Assembly (NCBI GenBank): GCA_964527835.1
Contig: CAZGNV010000013.1
Coordinates: 1 to 64,000, forward strand
Origin: JAFDCJ01 sp964527835
GTDB lineage: Bacteria > Desulfobacterota > Desulfobacteria > Desulfobacterales > JAFDCJ01
Direction of reading: 5' to 3'
Length of the DNA stretch: 64,000 nt
Of the stretch, positions 60,204 through 64,000 are shown piece after piece (position 1 is the first letter of the stretch; each line of letters begins with the position of its first letter). The notes beneath the pieces are model-generated. The model saw only the letters and a program-made list of their open reading frames with translations, searched no databases and was not told the origin of the DNA. The translations under genes were made by a program, and so were the position numbers.

Positions 60204-60377
60204 CACCTGGCATAACCTCAAAATAAGATCAGCTGCCGTTTGACGGCCTGAAATATTTTCTGAATCCGGAATGTCTGATAGCCGTTTCGATTCTCTGTGT
60301 CAAGATGTTTTTTCACCATCACCAGTGGGCTTTGATCTTCTAATAATAGTTGCGCTGCCCGTTCAAACGTGCAAGTT

Positions 60378-60569
60378 TTAGGCAGGTCTGGAGCGGGGTT
60401 TGTATACGCCGGCCTTCGTGTTGTTTTTCAACTGGATTTGGGACATTGTGGCCGCAATAGGCATCACGCCTTCCAGACAGTGAACCCCGTCGGGATATTC
60501 GCAAAAAGCTGTCCCCTGGACGATGAAAATGTGCCCTTTGCAAAGCACGGAACTAATTTTATTTGACAA
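60378..60569 (-). CDS. Possible 63-residue ORF of unknown function
   Basis: From TTG 60569 with no clear ribosome site. The peptide has a plausible mix (GHIFIVQGTAFCEYPDG, CLEGVMPIAATM) and some likeness to TIGR04076-type small proteins, but I do not recognise it. If real, it would be transcribed ahead of the symporter, and the hairpin at 60170-60203 would be its terminator. It overlaps the promoter of the FadR-type gene on the other strand. Confidence 0.3.
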   Translation of the reverse strand: MSNKISSVLCKGHIFIVQGTAFCEYPDGVHCLEGVMPIAATMSQIQLKNNTKAGVYKPRSRPA

Positions 60570-60591
60570 AGCATAATAAATCTAATAATTA
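60563..60591 (+). promoter_or_regulatory. Promoter for the FadR-type regulator
   Basis: TTGACA (60563-60568), 17-bp spacer, TAATTA (60586-60591), about 40 bp before the ATG at 60631. Confidence 0.55.
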
Positions 60592-60630
60592 AATAGTTTG
60601 ATTCAGAGCGTTAGCAAAGGCGATCAAGTT

Positions 60631-61386
60631 ATGGTTTTAACAAAAACTCGGCATAATTCATTGGTGCAGGATGTTGTCAACCAGATCGAACAGGCAATTG
60701 TCGATGGTGTTTTCAAGCCCGGAGAAAAAATAGAATCCGTGCGAGAAATGCAAAATATGCTGGGAATCAGCAGCGGCACCTTGCGCGAGGCGATCCGGAT
60801 CTTACAGCAAAAAGGACTCATCGAGGTCAAGCTGGGGACCAAGGGAGGCGTTTTTGTCCGGGAATCCACCACCGCACCCTTGTCCGAAGGCTTGGCCCTG
60901 CTGATTCGCCAACGTCGCATATCAATCGATGAGCTGGCTGAATTCAGACAGGTCGTTGAAGCGGGCCTGCTTGAGCTGGTTGCAAAAAAATTGCAGTCAG
61001 CTGACCTCAAGCGGTTGAAACAATTTTTAGCAGAACTGGAGTTTCATAGTGCACGGGGCGCCAATGGCTGGAAGGGTTTTTTGGAAGTGGAAGTGCAACT
61101 GCGCAAGGTTCTGATTCAAATCGCAAAAAACCACGTTTATGAAACCGTACTGGTTCCCATCCACGAAAACATTTTTGCTTACGCTTACCTTTTGCCCGGC
61201 AAGCAGGCCAGAGTCCAGGAGGCTTACCAGGACTGGTGTGAAATTGTCGCCGCCCTTGAAAACCGCAATGCTGAAAAAGCCGCGCGAATCATGCAGGATC
61301 ATATAAGGCGCTATGCCCGACGCATCAGTAAATTCAGGGCAATAAAAGTTCTCAAGCAACAGAACAAATCCCAAAATCCAAGCTGA
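60631..61386 (+). CDS. GntR-family regulator, FadR/FCD type
   Basis: About 251 residues from ATG 60631 with AAAGG upstream. Winged helix at the N-terminus (IEQAIVDGVFKPGEKIESVREM, SSGTLREAIRILQQKGLI) and a helical FCD-like sensor domain after about residue 90 (DELAEFRQVVEAGLLELVAK). It controls the divergent or downstream metabolic genes; the FAD oxidoreductase and TRAP genes follow. A near-perfect palindrome over the oxidoreductase promoter is the likely operator. Ligand is unknown, perhaps an amino or hydroxy acid. Confidence 0.92.
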   Translation: MVLTKTRHNSLVQDVVNQIEQAIVDGVFKPGEKIESVREMQNMLGISSGTLREAIRILQQKGLIEVKLGTKGGVFVRESTTAPLSEGLALLIRQRRISIDELAEFRQVVEAGLLELVAKKLQSADLKRLKQFLAELEFHSARGANGWKGFLEVEVQLRKVLIQIAKNHVYETVLVPIHENIFAYAYLLPGKQARVQEAYQDWCEIVAALENRNAEKAARIMQDHIRRYARRISKFRAIKVLKQQNKSQNPS

Positions 61387-61463
61387 CTGGCTTCAACCTG
61401 CCCACCCGAACTTTCAGGGGTGAAACCGGATCTTACCTCAAAGGGCGGATCTCCATTTTTCAC

Positions 61464-61504
61464 TTGACAAGCTCAAACTTATAAATTAAATGATTAAATC
61501 ATTT
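61464..61504 (+). promoter_or_regulatory. Promoter and palindromic operator of the oxidoreductase-TRAP genes
   Basis: TTGACA (61464-61469), 16 bp, TTAAAT (61486-61491). AAATGATT, A, AATCATTT (61488-61504) is a perfect 8-bp dyad that overlaps the -10 element, as expected for repression by the adjacent GntR-family protein. Confidence 0.7.
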
Positions 61505-61598
61505 GTTAATTTGTACAGCTTAAGTGCGCCTTACCATTTTTCAACGATTAAATGCATGCTTTGGATCACGAAATCAATAACAATGGGGAGAAGGATCT

Positions 61599-62906
61599 AT
61601 GTCTGAAAAATATGATGCCGTCATCATCGGTGCTGGAATAATCGGCTGCTGTATCGGCTTCGAGTTGGCCAAAAAGGGATACAAAACCTTAAACGTCGAC
61701 AAGCAACCGGCGGCGGGTTATGGCTCGACGGCCAATTCCTGTGCGGTGATCCGTTTGCATTACTCTACTCCCCAAGGAGTGGCCATGGCCCGGGAGGGCT
61801 ATTTTTACTGGCTGGACTGGCAAAAGTACCTTGGAGTTGAAGACGAGCGGGGCATGATCCGTTACATCAACACTGGCTGCGTGGTTGTTAAAACCGAGCG
61901 CAACAAAGGGTTGAAAAGCGTCATGGCCAGTCTTGACGAGCTTGGTGTTGAATACGAAGAACTGGATGCAGCGGCTTTGAAGCAAAAATTTCCTTTCATC
62001 GACACGCGCAAGTACGGCCCGCCCAAACTGCCCAGCGACGAAGGGTTCGGCCAACCCACCGGCGACGCCATCGAAGGGGCCATTTTTGTTCCCGAATCAG
62101 GCTATATCTCCGATCCGATCCTTTCCACCCACAATGTTCAGGTGGCTGCTGAGCACCGGGGGGGCAAATTTTTATTTAACGCCGAGGTAGTCGCCATTCG
62201 GTGCCAACAGGACCGGGTGGCCGGAATCACCCTCAGTGATGGCACTGAAATCGATGCGCCGGTGGTGATCAACGTAGCCGGCCCACACTCGTTTGTCGTC
62301 AACCGACTGGCAGATGTAGAAAAGGGCATGCGCATCAAGACCCGGGCGCTGCGCCAGGAAGTCGCCCATGTGCCGGCTCCCGAAGGGCTGGACTATGAAA
62401 AGGTTGGGACCCTCATCTCCGATGGCGATGTGGGGTGCTATTCGCGGCCGGAAGTGGGCAATCACGTGCTTATCGGCTCTGAAGATCCGGACTGTGACAG
62501 CCTCGAATGGATCGAGGACCCGGACAACTTCAGGAAAAGTTTCACCGAACAGTGGAACACGCAGGTTATTCGCGAGGCCCAGCGGATCAAGAACCTGCCG
62601 ATTCCCAATAAGGCGCAGGGCATCGTAGATCTTTATGATTGTTCAGATGACTGGATTCCCATTTACGACAAATCCGATTTGCCGGGGTTTTACATGGCGG
62701 TAGGGACTTCTGGCAATCAGTACAAGAATGCCCCGGTGGTTGGAGCCATGATGGTCCATCTGATCGAAAAAGTCGAAGCCGGGCATGACCATGACCGTGA
62801 TCCGATCCAGTACCCTTTAAAATATCTCAAGCGCCATTTAAATATGGGCTTTTTTTCTCGCCTGCGCGAGATCAATCCAGATTCAAGTTTTTCGGTGATT
62901 GGATGA
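61599..62906 (+). CDS. FAD-dependent oxidoreductase (DadA/sarcosine oxidase-like)
   Basis: About 435 residues, with GGGGAGAAGGA before ATG 61599. The dinucleotide loop GAGIIGCCIGFELAKKG opens the protein, and RLHYSTPQGVAMAREGY, a QPTGDAIEGA segment and a terminal GFYMAVGTSGNQYKNAPVVG motif fit the DAO/GlpO-like family. It probably oxidises a D-amino acid, sarcosine or hydroxy acid. The TRAP binding protein gene follows, so import and oxidation of one compound are likely linked under the FadR-type regulator. Confidence 0.9.
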   Translation: MSEKYDAVIIGAGIIGCCIGFELAKKGYKTLNVDKQPAAGYGSTANSCAVIRLHYSTPQGVAMAREGYFYWLDWQKYLGVEDERGMIRYINTGCVVVKTERNKGLKSVMASLDELGVEYEELDAAALKQKFPFIDTRKYGPPKLPSDEGFGQPTGDAIEGAIFVPESGYISDPILSTHNVQVAAEHRGGKFLFNAEVVAIRCQQDRVAGITLSDGTEIDAPVVINVAGPHSFVVNRLADVEKGMRIKTRALRQEVAHVPAPEGLDYEKVGTLISDGDVGCYSRPEVGNHVLIGSEDPDCDSLEWIEDPDNFRKSFTEQWNTQVIREAQRIKNLPIPNKAQGIVDLYDCSDDWIPIYDKSDLPGFYMAVGTSGNQYKNAPVVGAMMVHLIEKVEAGHDHDRDPIQYPLKYLKRHLNMGFFSRLREINPDSSFSVIG

Positions 62907-62932
62907 TACCAGGGGCTCTGAAACAAGGCTCA

Positions 62933-62953
62933 GCAGCATCGCGAAGATGCTGC
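62933..62953. other. Intercistronic hairpin between oxidoreductase and TRAP genes
   Basis: GCAGCATC and GATGCTGC close a 5-nt GCGAA loop (62933-62953); a second stem (GGACC and GGTCC) follows. It may stabilise or partially terminate the transcript and set unequal expression of the two genes. No T-run follows. Confidence 0.5.
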
Positions 62954-63036
62954 AGTGGACCTTTCAGATGGTCCCCCGGCTTTAGGGGAGGACTGGACAA
63001 GGTCCTCAGAACCGCAATTCAACAAGGAGGAAGAAC

Positions 63037-64000
63037 ATGAAAAAGCAAGGCAACAGGTGGTCAAGGGCACTTTGGGTCGTGTTGATTGGAGCGACTCTGA
63101 TCGTATCGGGCCTTGGGCGGCCGGCGACGGCCGCCGATCTGCCGAAAATGCGTCTTAAGGTCGCCCAGGCGATGATGGCCAAAACCAGCAACACCCATAA
63201 ACTGATTGAAGAAATGTGTGCGGCGATCACCAAACGCACCGGCGGCAAGCTGACTTTCCACATTTTTGGGCCTGAAATCGGCGACTGGACCGAACTGGAG
63301 CGCATGACCATGAAAGGCGCCGTGGACCTGCAGTTCAATGCCTTCGACACCTCGCTGGATCCGCGCTGGAACATCAGCTATCTTCCCTTCCTGGCCAGCA
63401 CCTGGGAGGAAGTGGCCAAGGTGTATGCCATGGGTGGTCCTTACGATCAACTCGGCAAAGAATGGGCCGAAGATGCTGGCCTGTATTACCTGGGGACCTG
63501 GTTGAACACCATGGGCAGCATCGGGTTGAACCGCAAGCCTGTTGTCAATACCGCCCAGGCCAAGGGGGTTAAAATCCGGGTTCCCGGCCTGGACATTTTC
63601 AAGTGCTACGTGGAAAAGATGGGCTTTACCACCGTCACCATTCCGTGGGCCGAAACCCCCACCGCGATTTCCACCGGCGTGGCCGACGGCTGGGTGGGCA
63701 GCGGCGCGGTTTATATGTATGACCTGTTCCGCGACGTGGCAAAAACCATGGTGGTTACCTATGATTTTGGTGAGGTCTGGGCCATCACCGCGAACCTGAA
63801 ACGCTGGAATGCTTTGCCCCGGGAATACCAGCAGATCATTCAGGAAGAGGCCGACAAGGTAATCCTCAAGCACCTGGAACAAGTGAAGGATGAAGAGCTC
63901 ACCTACCAGCAGAAACTCAGAGACCACGGCTGGACCATCGTGGATATGGCCAAGGACCATCCGGCGGAACTCAAGGCGTGGCGGGATCAGGCGCGGCAAT
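63037..64000 (+). CDS. TRAP transporter DctP-type solute-binding protein (3' end cut)
   Basis: Starts at ATG 63037 with AAGGAGG upstream and stays open to the window end, about 321 codons. A signal peptide precedes ADLPKMRLKVAQAMM. DctP features follow: TGGKLTFHIFGPEIGDW, the carboxylate-binding Arg region GVKIRVPGLDIFKCY and TIPWAETPTAISTGVADG. It should bind a carboxylate-type ligand and partner DctQ/DctM genes beyond the window. It is paired with the upstream FAD oxidoreductase. Confidence 0.93.
   Translation, partial: MKKQGNRWSRALWVVLIGATLIVSGLGRPATAADLPKMRLKVAQAMMAKTSNTHKLIEEMCAAITKRTGGKLTFHIFGPEIGDWTELERMTMKGAVDLQFNAFDTSLDPRWNISYLPFLASTWEEVAKVYAMGGPYDQLGKEWAEDAGLYYLGTWLNTMGSIGLNRKPVVNTAQAKGVKIRVPGLDIFKCYVEKMGFTTVTIPWAETPTAISTGVADGWVGSGAVYMYDLFRDVAKTMVVTYDFGEVWAITANLKRWNALPREYQQIIQEEADKVILKHLEQVKDEELTYQQKLRDHGWTIVDMAKDHPAELKAWRDQARQ

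Noticed and set aside
1..64000. CRISPR arrays, rRNA, complete insertion sequences or phage genes
   Set aside because: No regular spacer-repeat array, rRNA-like stretch, transposase, integrase or phage structural gene was found on either strand.

Overview
The window looks like part of a scaffold from an anaerobic, GC-rich Desulfobacterota (sulfate-reducer-type deltaproteobacterium), probably a metagenome or draft assembly because it carries one 100-N gap (2697-2796). The lineage call is inference from gene content: HdrCBA, rubrerythrin, a rubredoxin-glutamate synthase fusion, DapL, TRAP/TAXI transporters, and a sigma-54 plus two-component signalling block. No rRNA, tRNA, CRISPR array or intact insertion sequence was seen.

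Layout. 1-3.4 kb (minus): Met-rich envelope/copper-type module (multicopper oxidase, SHOCT protein, CpxP/Spy-like Met-Gly repeat protein broken by the gap). 3.8-6.8 kb (plus): NitT/TauT-like ABC importer with a divergent ATPase, plus a DUF3783-type protein. 7.1-12.7 kb (plus): hdrC-hdrB-hdrA (HdrA double length) and a QueG-like Fe-S protein. 13.0-15.0 kb (plus): rubrerythrin and rubredoxin-GltS fusion. 15.0-19.1 kb (minus): AAA ATPase, SHMT-like enzyme, dapL, Lrp regulator. 19.2-21.2 kb (plus): MFS exporter and cupin. 21.4-27.3 kb: ABC exporter, acyl carrier protein, ketosynthase, Gln-type ketosynthase homologue, then convergent BtrH-like acyltransferase and a small conserved-looking protein. 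27.6-32.9 kb (plus): SppA-like lipoprotein peptidase, lipoprotein, TAXI-TRAP importer with DUF1850. 33-40.2 kb (minus): DUF402, B12/MetH-activation-like protein, DegT aminotransferase, B12-binding radical SAM, flippase-like membrane protein, GT39. 40.4-47.0 kb (plus): HOGA-like aldolase, TIGR04076 protein, M20 peptidase, D-2-hydroxyacid dehydrogenase, alkyl-sulfatase-like hydrolase, MFS. 47.1-56.5 kb (minus): signalling block ending in a DASS anion transporter. 56.6-60.1 kb (minus): pyruvate kinase and a sodium:solute symporter with a leader hairpin. 60.6-64 kb (plus): FadR-type regulator, FAD oxidoreductase, and a TRAP DctP protein cut by the window end.

Two regions stand out. First, 47.1-56.1 kb reads as a self-contained circuit. 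A five-gene regulator operon (PAS/sigma-54 activator, NifX-like protein, sensor kinase, response regulator, degenerate kinase) lies upstream of a near-consensus sigma-54 promoter (51328-51343) with two 11-bp direct repeats behind it. That promoter faces an operon of a small protein, a degenerate receiver, two receivers, a CBS protein and a DASS transporter. Three adjacent products share a short Ala/Glu/Gly/Ala-Arg motif. Second, 21.4-27.3 kb looks like a compact acyl/polyketide-type pathway: ACP, a KS with an intact Cys-His-His triad, a shortened KS homologue with Gln at the Cys position, a BtrH-like acyl-ACP transferase and a dedicated ABC-2 exporter. It has no acyltransferase, reductase or dehydratase of its own, so it would draw on the housekeeping fatty acid pathway. 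A dispersed ~50-bp intergenic repeat occurs at four or more sites in both orientations.
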